64,000 nt of DNA from Homalodisca vitripennis (lineage: Eukaryota > Arthropoda > Insecta > Hemiptera > Cicadellidae): the NCBI RefSeq assembly GCF_021130785.1, contig NC_060214.1, forward strand, positions 106,676,001 through 106,740,000, written 5' to 3'. A model generated the notes under the pieces. That model saw only the letters and a program-made list of their open reading frames with translations, was not told the DNA's origin and searched no databases. Position 1 is the first letter of the stretch. Each line of letters begins with the position of its first letter. Shown in pieces: positions 45,683 through 56,464 of this stretch. A program made the position numbers and the translations under genes.

Positions 45683-46849
45683 TCAGCTGCTGGTGCCTCC
45701 GTTTGTTGCGGCGGAGTGGCTGGTGTAGGTGGCCACTGTAGTTTCTGCCTGGGAGTCGCCCTGGCCTCTGTGTGACCGGAAGGTCAGCCAAAGATGCTGG
45801 CGGGCGATGAAGTCAGTTGGCTGGGTTCTGGGGTTTCCTCCGGCGCTTCTCCTTCTGCGGTATGTCGTCCTCAGCTTCACTCTCCGATACGGAGTCCGCT
45901 GGTGATTCGTCCCGCGCTGGTTGCTTGGGCGGCTGGGCCGTTGATCGCCTCGCCGCTGGTTAGGTTGGTCTAACTGGACAGCTGCCCCTCTGGCCTCCTT
46001 GTAGGCTGGACACCCACGATAGTTGGCGTTGTGATCGCCGCCACAATTGCAGCAGTGACCCTTCTCCGTCGAGACTTTGGGGCAGTTCATCTTCATATGA
46101 TTTTCCCGGCAGCGGACGCATTTTCTCGGCCTCCCGCAGTTTCCGGAGCCGTGGCCAAAACCTTGGCACCGGTAGCACTGCGGCGGGCCGACCGGCTTCT
46201 TGTAGACAGTGACTGAGACCCTGACGTGGAGCAGGCTTGTCACGTTGTAGATTTGGCAAGCCCGCTTGGTGTCAGGGTTCTCTCGCTCACTGTCCCTGGT
46301 CAGCGTGATCAGCCAGCTCCTGGTAGGTCCCCGGGCTGTCCGAAGTCGTGCAACCTCGTCGACGGCGAAGCCCTCGTCAGTTAAGACATCGAAGAGCTCC
46401 ACATCATCGGTGTCGGGCAGTCCGCTGATCACAACCTTAAGCGATCTTTCACGTCCAAGTTTGTGAGTGTAGAAGAACAGCTTCTTGGAACATAGGTACC
46501 GCTGAATTGCCCTGAAAGCCTCCACGGTGGTCACTTTCAAGCGATAGTGAACACCGCGGAACGTTGTCATCAGGCCGTCCCGCGCCAACTCCTCCAACTT
46601 CTTGGTGTAGGTAGGCCAGTCCGGAACACTGTCCAGGAATAGCAAGGGTATCCTGGGCGTAGAAACCGAAGCCGTAGGTTGGTCAGATGTCACAGTAACA
46701 GTGGTGACGTTGTGGCCTTTAAAAAGGCCCTTTGCTGGAGCAGCGATCTTCTTAGGCGCCGAGCTGGCAGGTGGAGAGCTAGGCCTCTTAGCTGATTGCC
46801 CGGGGCTTCCAAAGGCACGCTGTCCCATCTTCTTGAAGATGTCACTCAT
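45683..46849 (-). CDS. Non-LTR retrotransposon ORF1 (Jockey-type Gag-like protein)
   Basis: 388 codons starting MSDIFKKMGQR. Residues 1-60 are a basic Ser/Pro-rich leader. About 125-205 form an RRM-like / PRE_C2HC-type domain (RSLKVVISGLPDTDDVELFD and following). Three zinc knuckles follow: C225-x2-C228-x4-H233-x4-C238, C244-x2-C247-x3-H251-x4-C256 and C266-x2-C269-x3-H273-x6-C280. This C-x2-C-x4-H-x4-C, C-x2-C-x3-H-x4-C, C-x2-C-x3-H-x6-C order is typical of Jockey-clade ORF1, an RNA-binding nucleic-acid chaperone. From about residue 300 the frame changes character: a different frame carries an acidic-then-basic stretch (SEAEDDIPQKEKRRRK) expected of the native C-terminus, so a frameshift is likely near 45950. 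GC content is far above the flanks. The element lies in reverse inside the hAT transposon and lacks ORF2. Confidence 0.85.
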   Translation of the reverse strand: MSDIFKKMGQRAFGSPGQSAKRPSSPPASSAPKKIAAPAKGLFKGHNVTTVTVTSDQPTASVSTPRIPLLFLDSVPDWPTYTKKLEELARDGLMTTFRGVHYRLKVTTVEAFRAIQRYLCSKKLFFYTHKLGRERSLKVVISGLPDTDDVELFDVLTDEGFAVDEVARLRTARGPTRSWLITLTRDSERENPDTKRACQIYNVTSLLHVRVSVTVYKKPVGPPQCYRCQGFGHGSGNCGRPRKCVRCRENHMKMNCPKVSTEKGHCCNCGGDHNANYRGCPAYKEARGAAVQLDQPNQRRGDQRPSRPSNQRGTNHQRTPYRRVKLRTTYRRRRSAGGNPRTQPTDFIARQHLWLTFRSHRGQGDSQAETTVATYTSHSAATNGGTSS

Positions 46850-46990
46850 GTTGTTCCAGGAGTTGTTGACACAACGAGCGCTTGATGTCGAATGTTCGCC
46901 GTATTACAATTTAGGTTGCTTTGCGACGTCACATGACCGCGCTCTATAGCAATACCGTGATTATACTACACTATCCGAAAGGCCGAGCCC
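46850..46990 (-). other. Probable 5' UTR of the nested Jockey element
   Basis: GC-rich sequence upstream of the ORF1 start on the minus strand, reaching 'ggctcggcctttcggatag'-type sequence near 46986, beyond which AT-rich hAT interior resumes. Jockey-type elements carry internal promoters in this region; none was identified by motif. Confidence 0.35.
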
Positions 46991-47229
46991 AAAAGTATCC
47001 TTTGATACTTTATGATTTAAACGAAAGGACAATATATATTTTTAACAACGGTCACTTTAATCAATTAAATCAATCAATTTAATGTTTGCAGACAAGAGTA
47101 AATGATATGACTCCTTTTTTCTCCTACTCCATACTTTTTTTACAATATGTCTTAAAATTTCGGGGGGGGGTCCGGACCCCCTGGACCCCCCCTTCGCTAC
47201 GCCACTGGTCTTACTCTTGCTTTATTTTA

Positions 47230-47290
47230 TTGTTCACTAGCTGACCCGGCAACGGTGGTTTGCCTTATAAATTGTTTAAAGATTATTTAA
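47230..47290 (+). mobile_element. Short LINE-tail-like fragment
   Basis: 'cactagctgacccggcaacgg' resembles the start of a family R-type tail ('actagctgtttcccgcggc' at 47427) and lies just beyond the hAT target duplication. Confidence 0.3.
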
Positions 47291-47425
47291 CCAGAAAGAA
47301 ATTAACAAATTATTTTAAGTATGTGATGAGTTGTGTGAAGCACGGGGCGCTGTAAATGATGACGGAATCTAAAAATAACAAAACCCTAAACATTTGTATT
47401 TTTATTTATTAAAATTCATTTTTTA

Positions 47426-48110
47426 CTAGCTGTTTCCCGCGGCTTCGCACGCCTTTCGTAAGCTTTGGCCGTGTATAACTTAAGTACTGATGGTCTAAGT
47501 GAATTATATTTCCAACGCCGACGTAGAGTTTACCTTGTTGCCACGACCAAATAAATCTGTCAAAAAAGTATGGTTATAGCCATTGTACACGTACATGTAC
47601 TTTATTATAAAGTGGTTTAACACTCAAGCTTTAAGTTCAATCAGAAGTTTATTTTAAAGACAAATATATATCATAACTTGGCTCCTTCAAATTGTATTTG
47701 TCTGTTTAATACACGCCTGAATTGAAGCAAACAGGATTATGCCAGCAATTTGCCATCGTTAAGTGCCAAAATCCAGTAACACTACGTTTCGAGATCTGCA
47801 ATCTGGTCTCTTCTTCAGGTAAATAACTAACCTAACACATATTTACAAACTAGGTTAAAAACAGTCTTGTATCGAGTATAAGTCTTGTGAGTATACGTAA
47901 CTGGCTTGTAATTGCAGTCTATAATGTGCAGGCGCTAATTTTTTTGTTTGTAGCGCCGCCTAGCGGCGAGTTACATAATTGGGTATAGCATATAAACCTT
48001 CTCCGTGGAAATATACATATACATACAAATTTTCATAATGATTGGTCAAATATTTTACGATTCTATAAAGGACATAGAGGCAAACATTCGTCTATATCAC
48101 ACTTTAAACT
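47426..48110 (+). mobile_element. Family R non-LTR tail interrupted by a nested insertion
   Basis: Starts TACTAGCTGTTTCCCGCGGC and follows the family order through 'aagtggtttaacactcaagctttaagtt', 'gccgcctagcggcgag', 'gtatagcatataaacc', 'ataatgattggtcaaata' and 'ataaaggacatagaggcaaacattc'. It is split near 47711-47887 by a separate insertion, seen by comparison with the uninterrupted copies at 14390 and 50330. Confidence 0.65.
47711..47887 (-). mobile_element. Nested insertion with a hammerhead-like motif (minus strand)
   Basis: Breaks the family R sequence between 'tttaata' and 'tacgtaac'. On the minus strand it carries CTGAAGAA (47811-47818), an imperfect stem GAGACC/GATCTC and GAAAC (47786-47790), then 'gtagtgttactggattttggcactt' and 'aacgatggcaaatt', comparable to the sequence after the same motif at 20060 and 31035. 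Confidence 0.45.
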
Positions 48111-48724
48111 AATTACTTTTACTTATTTTAGACTTTTTTTTGTTTTCCTCGAAACCCAGATTTAGTATAAAAATAAAAAGGGGATTTTAACAATGGTATT
48201 CAAATGACTGTAGAAATCATTGGTACGCCATCTTGTCTCTCTATAAGTATTCGGCCTGACAAATTACTCACAGCTAGGCTGTTAATAAAAACCACGCTTT
48301 TTCTTCAAAACTGAATTAAAATTTAATTAAATTGCGAATATTACAAATTATTTTCCCACAACGTGACTGGTGTTAATGTTATATTTTCTTAAAATTGTCC
48401 GACTTTAATTATTTTAACATATTTATTATAATTAAATCAAGGTACACAAAATTAAGAGTGATATGTTAGACATAGAAGAAAACTGTTTAAAATCTGAACT
48501 TATTATGGACGACCGTTAAAATCTATTGTATTTCACTTATAAAGCCTTTGAAGCTTTCAAATGTCTTTTACTGTACATATAATGTTGACAACGAAAAACA
48601 ACGAAATTAATTTGTTACATTATATTTATAATATTAAAAACAAAATTGTTAATTTTAACTAAAATACTTAATTGCATGAAGATAAAATAACTTACTAAAT
48701 TAATTGCTTATTTTTAATTGGTTT
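48111..48724. other. AT-rich spacer, nothing recognised
   Basis: No feature could be supported. Confidence 0.45.
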
Positions 48725-48868
48725 ATTCGATGATCTTAACGAGCAGACGGAGTGAGTGACGTCAGTGATATGAATGGTCTGAAGATTCAGCTCATGAACC
48801 GGTTCATTTCAGTGATCTGATCCGAATGAACCGGATAATTCCAAAGAACCGTTCTTCCCATCACTAAG
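48725..48868 (-). mobile_element. Terminus of a hAT-type element (TAGTGATGGGAAGAACGG)
   Basis: Read on the minus strand from 48868: TAGTGATGGGAAGAACGG followed by 'ttctttggaattatccggttc' and 'aaatgaaccggttcatgagc', the style of a common insect element end with GAACCGGTTC palindromes. The other end was not found. A GC-rich block (48866-48960) follows outside. Confidence 0.45.
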
Positions 48869-50161
48869 GGCGCGCGCACTATAGGGTGAGTGACCTCTCC
48901 AGCCTCCTTATCTCTGCGGACGCAGTGAGAATTGTGAGATGCGTTTCCTCAATTTCCGGTTACTCATTTCCGTATCACAAGCAAATTTCTTAGGATTTCC
49001 TTTTTGTAATCTCCTATGTTGATTTTTCAAGGAAATAATTTTCTAATCTTCCTACATTTCAGGCATTGTTCCATTTGTTTCGTTTATATTTTTAGATTTG
49101 TCACCTCTACAGATGTGTTACTCAAAGCAGATCGACCCCTCTTCCACAGCCCGCCTTTGCTTTTATAATTATTTAAATCCGAAAGGTTTTCTTCAAGATT
49201 CGCTACACTTATTCGTAGATGTTTAGGAAATTGATTCTGTATGTGAACAGCTGGCAACTGGTGAACGCCATATTAAATCCACCACCTTCAAATTTTACAC
49301 GATATTAAAAAAAAAAACTAAAAATACCGTTACTTAAAAGAATTTCTTAAAACATTCAGTAAAAAACATTAAATCTTAATATCATCATATTGTACACCTG
49401 CCCGTAGACTACATTAATCGCACTTTAAAATAGTACTTATAAAAAGTAAGAAAAACACATATCAATTAAATAAATAAACAGTTTTTCAGGAATAGCTGTA
49501 ATTTATAAACTACAATTGTTTATTTTTAAAATGTCGTGTTCCAAGGTAAACTTGATTTCACATACTTTACTTTTCTTCCTAGAGTTTGTCAACTGACATC
49601 ATGTTAAAAGAAAATCACTTTTTAATTAATTATTGTCTCGAATTTTCTTGACAAGGGTTAATTAAAACTTAGGTAAACAAGTTTTGAGTTTCGAAGTTTC
49701 CATCTTTTCTTTTCTCTACAGGATAGACTTATAAATTGGATGATTATTTTGGACGTATACACATACCTATAATTTAATTACACTGTACAAGTTCTGTAGG
49801 CTAACCTTTGTTCATTAAGCACATATTATGCAATATAACTACAATATAAACACAAAAATAAAAACACAAAGATTTAAACTCGAAAAAAGCGAAAGAACAA
49901 TTAAAGCAATAAACGGCAAGAGAAAACCTTGTTTTACATTTTTAAAGTATAGGCTTCTAATCGTGGTTGAATAACATTTTTTCTATTGTTATTCGAATAG
50001 AAAGTGATTACATTATTTCGAATTTACAATAACAGCGGGTTTTGATGTATTAAACATTTATGGAGCCATACATTTAGATTAAAACTGAATAATGTTTTTG
50101 TTGACGTGGGTGTTGAAATTCATTCCTCTACGAAAGTTAGGTCTTTGGATATTTTTAATTA
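48869..50161. other. AT-rich spacer
   Basis: A short stretch at 49270-49312 ('ccaccttcaaattttacacgatattaaaaaaa') recurs at 57517-57548. Nothing else recognised. Confidence 0.45.
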
Positions 50162-51886
50162 TACAAGGTGTAAAAAATCCCTCACAAGCTTAATAATTCC
50201 CGAACGATTACAGAGAAAGCAATAAAACTTGGTACATCATTACTGCAGATATAAATTTACTTTTTGTACCATACTAGCTGTTTCCCGCGGCTTCGCACGC
50301 GTCTCTTAAGCTTTGCCCGTATATTTCTTTGCCTTCAAATAGTGTTTGGATATTTTAATATACGTAACTACTGTGTTGTAATTGCAGTTTATAATGTGCA
50401 GGCGCTTTGATAACTTTTATATCTTGCAGTACAGCCTGGTGGTTAGTTACATCAATGGGCATTGCGTATAAACCTTCTACATAGAAAAATACAAATTTTC
50501 ATAGTGATCGGTCCAATAGTTTCTGAGTCTATAAAGGACAAACACACAAACATTCATTTTTATATATTATGATTGCAGAAACAGTTTAAACAAAATTTGT
50601 CGTTTCTCTTAAGCTTACTCTATGCTTTAAAACTATAAGTGTAAAGAAATTTTATATATAAATATATTTTTTGTCGCATTATATATGTTTACAAAGAACA
50701 GCTGATTAAAAATTTGAAAAGACTCTTTCACTTAATAACATATGTTTGCTGCAATGCATTTCTTACGGGTATTTCTGTAACCAGTGGGGCGGAATCCTGA
50801 ATCGGGAAAGGGATAAAAAGTATCCTATAACCTTCTACAGATCAAGACGAACAAATTAAAAAAAAATTAGGCGAATCCGTCCAGCCGTTTGTGAGTGATG
50901 CTGTTACACACGAGCAGTTTCATTTTTATATATATAGATTTTTGTCATGCGAGGGGGATAGCCTGCAAGGAGTCTTAAATAAGACCATAGGTCGAGTAGT
51001 AAATAAAATTAAAGGTCTTTATTAGTAGAGTATAATGCCGCAAATCCTACCTCAAAGGGTTTATTCTTTAAAAATTTATTCTGGTTTAAAGTTTGAAACA
51101 TTTACAATGTAGGTCCTGTTCTAGGTGGTTTAATATTCTTGTATTAGCTCCAGTTGTGAAAGTTAAACTTAGTAAATGAATACTGGACTGGAAATAGTTT
51201 TTAACGTAGCTAGTGGCTCTTCATATCCAATGACGGTCTACAAGGAGTTCGGCAAAAAAAATATTTAAAAAGATTTAAGCATAGTTCAAGTTGTACATTG
51301 TTTAAAAGTATAATGTAAAATGTACATAAGATAAAGCCCAAAGTATAACCTAAAAATAAGAATTTTATATTATAATAATTGATACTAGTGTTTTCCCTTT
51401 AACATTCATCTCTGCTAAACACCCCTTTATAATGATGTACATCTGGAGCTAAGCTTACGGTAAAAACCCTTTCTAGACCATTCTCAATTGGATTTCTACC
51501 ACCTTAAAAATTAATTATTAAGTCCATTATAAATTTACTAAGTTTAACTTTCACAACTTGAGCAAAGACAAGAGTATTAAACCATATACAACAGGACCTA
51601 TATTGTAAATGTTTCAGATTTTAAATTAGCGTAATCTTAGAGTAAACCCTTTGAGGTCGGATTTATGTCATTGTACTCTAATAATAAAGACCTTTAATTT
51701 AATGTACTAATCGACATATGCTCTAATTTAACATTTAGACTCTTTTCAAGCCATTCCCTTGGCATGCCAAAGATGGTAGTTGCTTCAAAAAAGTAGATGT
51801 ATAGGTGCAGTAATGATGTACCAAGTTTATTGCATTACCTGTAATCGTCCGGGAGTTACCAAGTCAGTGCGGGACTTTTACACTAT
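50162..51886. mobile_element. Family A element, complete: long inverted repeats and TA flanks
   Basis: Left arm from 'TACAAGGTGTAAAAAATCCC' (50162) and right arm ending 'GGGACTTTTACACTATGTA' (51886) are inverted over several hundred bases, including 'ttccc(g)gaacgattacag', 'aacttggtacatcattactgca', 'aaaggtctttattagtagagta', 'atttacaatgtaggtcctgtt'. TA at each edge suggests a Tc1/mariner-type target. The left arm is interrupted by family R sequence (50274-50938). No transposase frame remains; non-autonomous. Other copies: 1-400, 29490, 61605. Confidence 0.75.
50274..50938 (+). mobile_element. Family R tails inserted in the left arm of family A
   Basis: 50274-50570 is a compact family R copy (TACTAGCTGTTTCCCGCGGC ... 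'aaggacaaacacacaaacattcatttttatatatta'). 50780-50938 is a second tail of similar design ('ggcgaatccgtccagccgtttgtgagtgatgc', ending 'tttcatttttatatatatagat'). Comparison with the uninterrupted 61690-61730 sequence shows that all of this is insert. Confidence 0.65.
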
Positions 51887-52577
51887 GTATATTGGTAGCA
51901 AATGAAAAGAAACAAACAAAACAAAATTACAAATATTAGAAAATGTAACACATTTTTGGAAACTCGTGTGGCTCCTTTGTACACAAATATTTTTATAAAA
52001 TTGTTCAAACCGTATCTTTGAATAGTCTCAATGTATACCTGTAGCTTGGTACGTAGATTGTATTTTATAATACAGTACGGCATCAGAGTATTTAGAAACT
52101 GTAAGTCTTCCACTCCATCAACAGAGTTAATAATTTGTTCACGTGAAATGTCTCATGAGAACCGAGGTTAAGGTGTGTAATAAACATATTCAAAGTTTTC
52201 GTAACTTTCTTAAGTTATTGAGTTATTTCTTGAGAACCAGAATTGTATAACTAAAATCGACACTAAAAGACAAAAAGCAACAAAAGTTAAAAAAAACGTG
52301 CATATCAATACGACAGCCAGTCAACATTTGCATATTCATTAGGGAGTACTTATGATTGAACATTTAAAACTATTAATATCTTCATTATGACAAATCAAGA
52401 TGACTAAGATATATGAAATCTATCTATTAGTAATATTTTTTTAATACATCTTATATTTAAATGTGTCTTCTGAATCAAATAGAGGAACATTTTATATATA
52501 ACTCTCTTTTCATACTCCGTACAACAACTTCTAATAATAAGACACCTATATAAATTCAGTATTGTCTAATAGAATTC
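51887..52577. other. AT-rich spacer; left part shared with 57300-57520
   Basis: 52340-52577 corresponds in reverse to about 57310-57520 ('gacaaatcaagatgac' against 'gtcatcttgatgtgtc'), so the inverted repeat family extends here. The 76-codon minus-strand frame at 51883-52113 has no recognised motif. Confidence 0.45.
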
Positions 52578-53826
52578 GCAAAAAAGAATCAACTAAGAAA
52601 ATAGTATTTGATGGTCTCTCCTTGTACATGGCTTATCTAATTCTCTAAATTCAACCTTCTCCAGTTTGCAACAGGGCGACGTGTACTACTTGATGTGTAC
52701 ACTTCTATACGTACGTAAAAATTTCAGAAATACGTAAAATGTTTGCACTCAAAATGTTACAAAAATATAATTAAACAATTTGTTGTTATTCGGTTGGCAG
52801 TAGCCTAAACTAGTAATGTTATTTCAGTTTGTAGAAATGTATTTCCTTACAAAATTTGGCTCCGTAAAATTAGTACTAACAATGAAAAATTTGATTGACA
52901 AACCCTACAATTAATATTGCAACGTAATAATATATATTTATATAAAATTGGCTTTAGTTTTAAATTAACGACAGTACTCTTCGTCAAATTTCAAATGAAA
53001 TAATAGTAGTGACAGTTTATATCGAAAACTGACATACGTCAAAATAATATACTTCTTATTTGAAACAAAATTTACAAAAAAATTAATGCTCAAGAAAATT
53101 AATACAATTCTCAAAACAGTAAAGAAATCCATGGGGATGCAGAAGCACTGCTTCGTTAAAAAGTAATTTTAAATCACATTTCCAGAAAAATTTAAACTTA
53201 TAGAATAATATATGAAACTATAAATGTAGTGTATTGTGAAACGAATTCACAAAACCTGAGAAGGGTTTTTAATTGAGATTTAGTTTCAAATACTTAATCG
53301 TCTTTATAGTTATTTTGGATCTAATTATAAAGCTCATACATAGCTGACTGAAAACCCATACAAGCAATATATTATGCTAATCGGGATACATTTTTATTAA
53401 GTAGGCTAAAACAAGTTTTAGAGTTAGATTTAGTAAATTTTTAACAAACAACAGATACTGTATAGTGCAAAGACCACGGTAAATTTGGTTCGAAGTAGGT
53501 CTAAGACAAACTGTAATTAAAATTGACCATCGTCCATGACACTGGTGTTTTTATAAAAAAAAACCCCGAACGTCACTAACAAAACTAATTTATAAGAATT
53601 ATTTAGTGGCAAAGAAAAACTAACCTCATTATTAAACTGTATCTCGTCAACACTTCGAAAATAGGAGAAAATACATAATCAAGTAATCTTTCATTTTGGA
53701 TGGTAGAATTAATTTCTTTTTGCCTTAAATAATATATGAAACTATATATGTAATGTATTGTGTGAATCGAGTTGATAAAACCTGAGAAGACTTTATTGAT
53801 AATTTGTTTCAAATACTTTATCGTTT
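52578..53826. repeat. Left arm of a 1.25-kb inverted repeat
   Basis: Matches the reverse complement of 55209-56464 along its length, for example 'ccttctccagtttgcaacagggcgacg', 'tccatggggatgcagaagcactgcttcg', 'ccgaacgtcactaacaaaactaa' and 'aataggagaaaatacataatcaag'. The end of the arm is itself duplicated: 53220-53460 recurs in diverged form at 53730-53945. Confidence 0.9.
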
Positions 53827-54119
53827 AAGCTCATACATAGCTGATTGAAAACCTATGACAGCAATATATTACGCTAATCGGGATACATTTTTATTTAGTA
53901 AAACAAATTTTAGAATTAGCTTTCGTAAATTTTAAACAAACAGAATATATGGAATAAAGTAACTTAAACATACGAAATACATTAATATATTGTGAATTAA
54001 AATAATGTAAAACTTATCATATTACGTTCAAGTAAAAATTACATGTTAGCCACAGAAACATCTACGATGGGGAAATTCAAATTATACGTCTAAATTATTT
54101 CAACGTAGGACAACATTCT
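53827..54119. other. Inverted-repeat spacer, AT-rich left part
   Basis: Carries the partial direct duplication 'gctcatacatagctgattgaaaacc' of 53335 and otherwise no feature. Confidence 0.5.
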
Positions 54120-54440
54120 CCTTTTAGTAGTTTCAGCGAGGGATGTTGGTAGTTCACCTTGCACACGTGAGGGGCGCACCGAGCGTTCAACCGACTTCGC
54201 CAATCGCCTCAAGCTGGACTCTGGAGTCATCAGTCGTATTTCGTAACCCCTGGACGAAGTGGCCGCTGCGGTGGTGTGTTGAGGTGTTTTCCCGGTTCGC
54301 GCCATTATTTGACATTTCGTCGGGCGTGTGCGCTGTTGTTTCGTTCGCTATGTTCTCTCCTCGGACATTCGGAAGGACTTATATTTTTGAAATAAACGTG
54401 GAGCTCAACCATGAGTGGGAAGAGATCAACTTCCTGATAT
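54120..54440 (+). CDS. GC-rich island with a candidate first exon
   Basis: 54130-54370 is strikingly GC- and CpG-rich between AT-rich flanks, like a promoter and 5' exon. On the plus strand an ATG at about 54350 starts MFSPRTFGRTYIFEINVELN and continues HEWEEINFLIW to a consensus GTAAGT donor after 54439. The frame is open upstream to 54143, so the start could be further 5'. On the minus strand a second frame (54090-54305, starting MARTGKTPQHTT) also stays open with a good start context. I cannot tell which strand is transcribed, or whether both are. The protein is not recognised, and no downstream exon was identified. Confidence 0.35.
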
Positions 54441-55208
54441 GGGTAAGTCCACATTTTCTGGCGATGTTGAGGTTAGGTAATTTCACCGGTTCCCGCTCTT
54501 CTTGTGTTGCAATAGACCGTCAGTTGAGTCCAGTATGCTGGTGTTTAACCTTAATAATGAAAAAGATTGTCTCGTCCCTATTTTATTTACCGATTACTAC
54601 TGACTAGCGTGGTATAGCCTATTCATTACTATTTTCTACTTGCATGCATGTCTATGTAGCATTATAGTTGTAATTTCGTATTATTATACAATGAAGTATT
54701 TATTTACGTCGTATAAATTTGTATAACGTACTGTGAAATCGCTGAACTTCCGGTTAATAACAAGGAACTTTGAATTAATTAGCGTTGTTAAAATAATCGT
54801 TTAATTGTATCACGAAGTTTTATACTAAAGCTTCGTAGGTGTAAAAAACGAATTAGGTACTCGATCTAAATGTGAACACTTATTTAATAGTTTATTTAGC
54901 CAGGTGGAAATAAAATCACCTCATAACAACCCCATCAATTCCGAGAATTGGCTTAATTTGTAAGATAACATTCATTTACTCGATTGTCCACAGATATTCA
55001 GACTATAACGTTGTTTATATGCTGTAAAAATAAAATAATTGCGGTAACCCAAACATTGTTAACATTCATTTCTGTATGTTTTAATACGATAAATTGTTCT
55101 GAGATTACTTGGAAGGGATGGCTTAGTTTTAATACCATTCTTTGTTTATTATATGCGTACCTAAATACAATGAAGCATTACAATCTTTTTTAAGGTAAAA
55201 AGTATTTG
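54441..55208. other. Inverted-repeat spacer, AT-rich right part
   Basis: Would be the start of the intron if the exon ending near 54439 is real. No further exon, repeat or RNA gene is supported. Confidence 0.45.
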
Positions 55209-56464
55209 AACGATAAAGTATTAGAAACAAATTATCAATTAAGTCTTCTCAGGTTTTATCAACTCGATTCACAATACATTACATATATAGTTTCATATAT
55301 TATTTAAGGTAAAAAGAAATTAATTCTACCATCCAAAATGAAAGATTACTTGATTATGTATTTTCTCCTATTTTCGAAGTGTTGACTAGATACAGTTTAA
55401 TAATGAGGTTAGTTTTTCTTTGCCAGTAAATAATTCTTATAAATTAGTTTTGTTAGTGACGTTCGGGGTTTTTTTTTTATAAAAACACCAGTGTCATGGA
55501 CGATGGTCAATTTTAATTACAGTTTGTCTTAGACCTACTTCGAACCAAATTTACCGTGGTCTTTGCACTATACAGTATCTGTGGTTTGTTTAAAATTTAC
55601 TAAATCTAACTCTAAAACTTGTTTTAGCCTACTTAATAAAAATGTATCCCGATTAACGTAATATATTGCTGTCATGGGTTTTTCAGTCAGCTGTGTATGA
55701 GCTTTAAAATTAGATCCAAAATAACTATAATGACGATTAAGTATTTGAAACTAAATCTCAATTAAAAAACCCTTCTCAGGTTTTGTGAATTCGTTTCACA
55801 ATACACTACATTTATAGTTTCATCTATTATTCTATAAGTTTAAATTTTTTCTGGAAATGTGATTTAAAATTACTTTTTAACGAAGCAGTGCTTCTGCATC
55901 CCCATGGATTTCTTTGCTATTTTGAGAATTTTATTAATTTTCTTGAGCATTAATTTTCTTGTAAATTTCGTTTAAAATAAGAAGTATATTATTTTGACGT
56001 ATGTCAGTTTTCGATATAAACTGTCACTTCTATTATTTCATCTGAAATATGACGTAGAGTACTGTCGTTAATTTAAAACTAAAGCCAATTTTATATAAAT
56101 ACTGTATATGTATTACGTTGCAATATTAATTGTAGGGTTTGTCAATAAAATTTTAATTTTTAGTACTAATTTTACGGAGCCAAATTTTGTAAGGAAATAG
56201 ATTTCTACAAACTGAAATAACATTACTAGTTTAGGCTACTGCCAACCGAATAACAAACAAATCGTTTAATTATATTTTTTGTAACATTTTGAGTGCAAAC
56301 ATTTTACGTATTTCTGAAATTTTTACGTACGTATAGAAGTGTAACACATCAAGTAGTACACGTCGCCCTGTTGCATACTGGAGAAGGTCGAATTTAGAGA
56401 ATTAGATAAGCCATGTACAAGGAGAGACCATCAAATACTATTTTCTTAGTTGATTCTTTTTTGC
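55209..56464. repeat. Right arm of the 1.25-kb inverted repeat
   Basis: Complement of 52578-53826, starting 'aacgataaagtattagaaacaaattatc' and ending 'cttagttgattcttttttgc'. Substitutions and short indels are scattered, so it is not a very recent duplication. Confidence 0.9.

Larger units (their letters stand above)
44207..47215 (+). mobile_element. 3-kb hAT element with 8-bp target duplication GTCTTACT
   Basis: Element 44215-47207 starts CAGTAGCGTAGCCAGAAATT and ends GCTACGCCACTG. The ends are inverted over about 12 bases and continue as G-run/C-run sequence ('gggggggggtcc', 'ggaccccccc'). GTCTTACT lies directly outside both ends (44207-44214 and 47208-47215), an exact 8-bp target duplication as in hAT. 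Inside are a transposase fragment (44475-44663), a degenerate tandem array (44660-45360) and a minus-strand Jockey ORF1 (45370-46990). Confidence 0.9.

Noticed and set aside
54090..54305. MART-start protein resembling a histone H3 N-terminus
   Set aside because: Only the first residues resemble H3; no histone-fold helices follow, and the frame ends after 71 codons.
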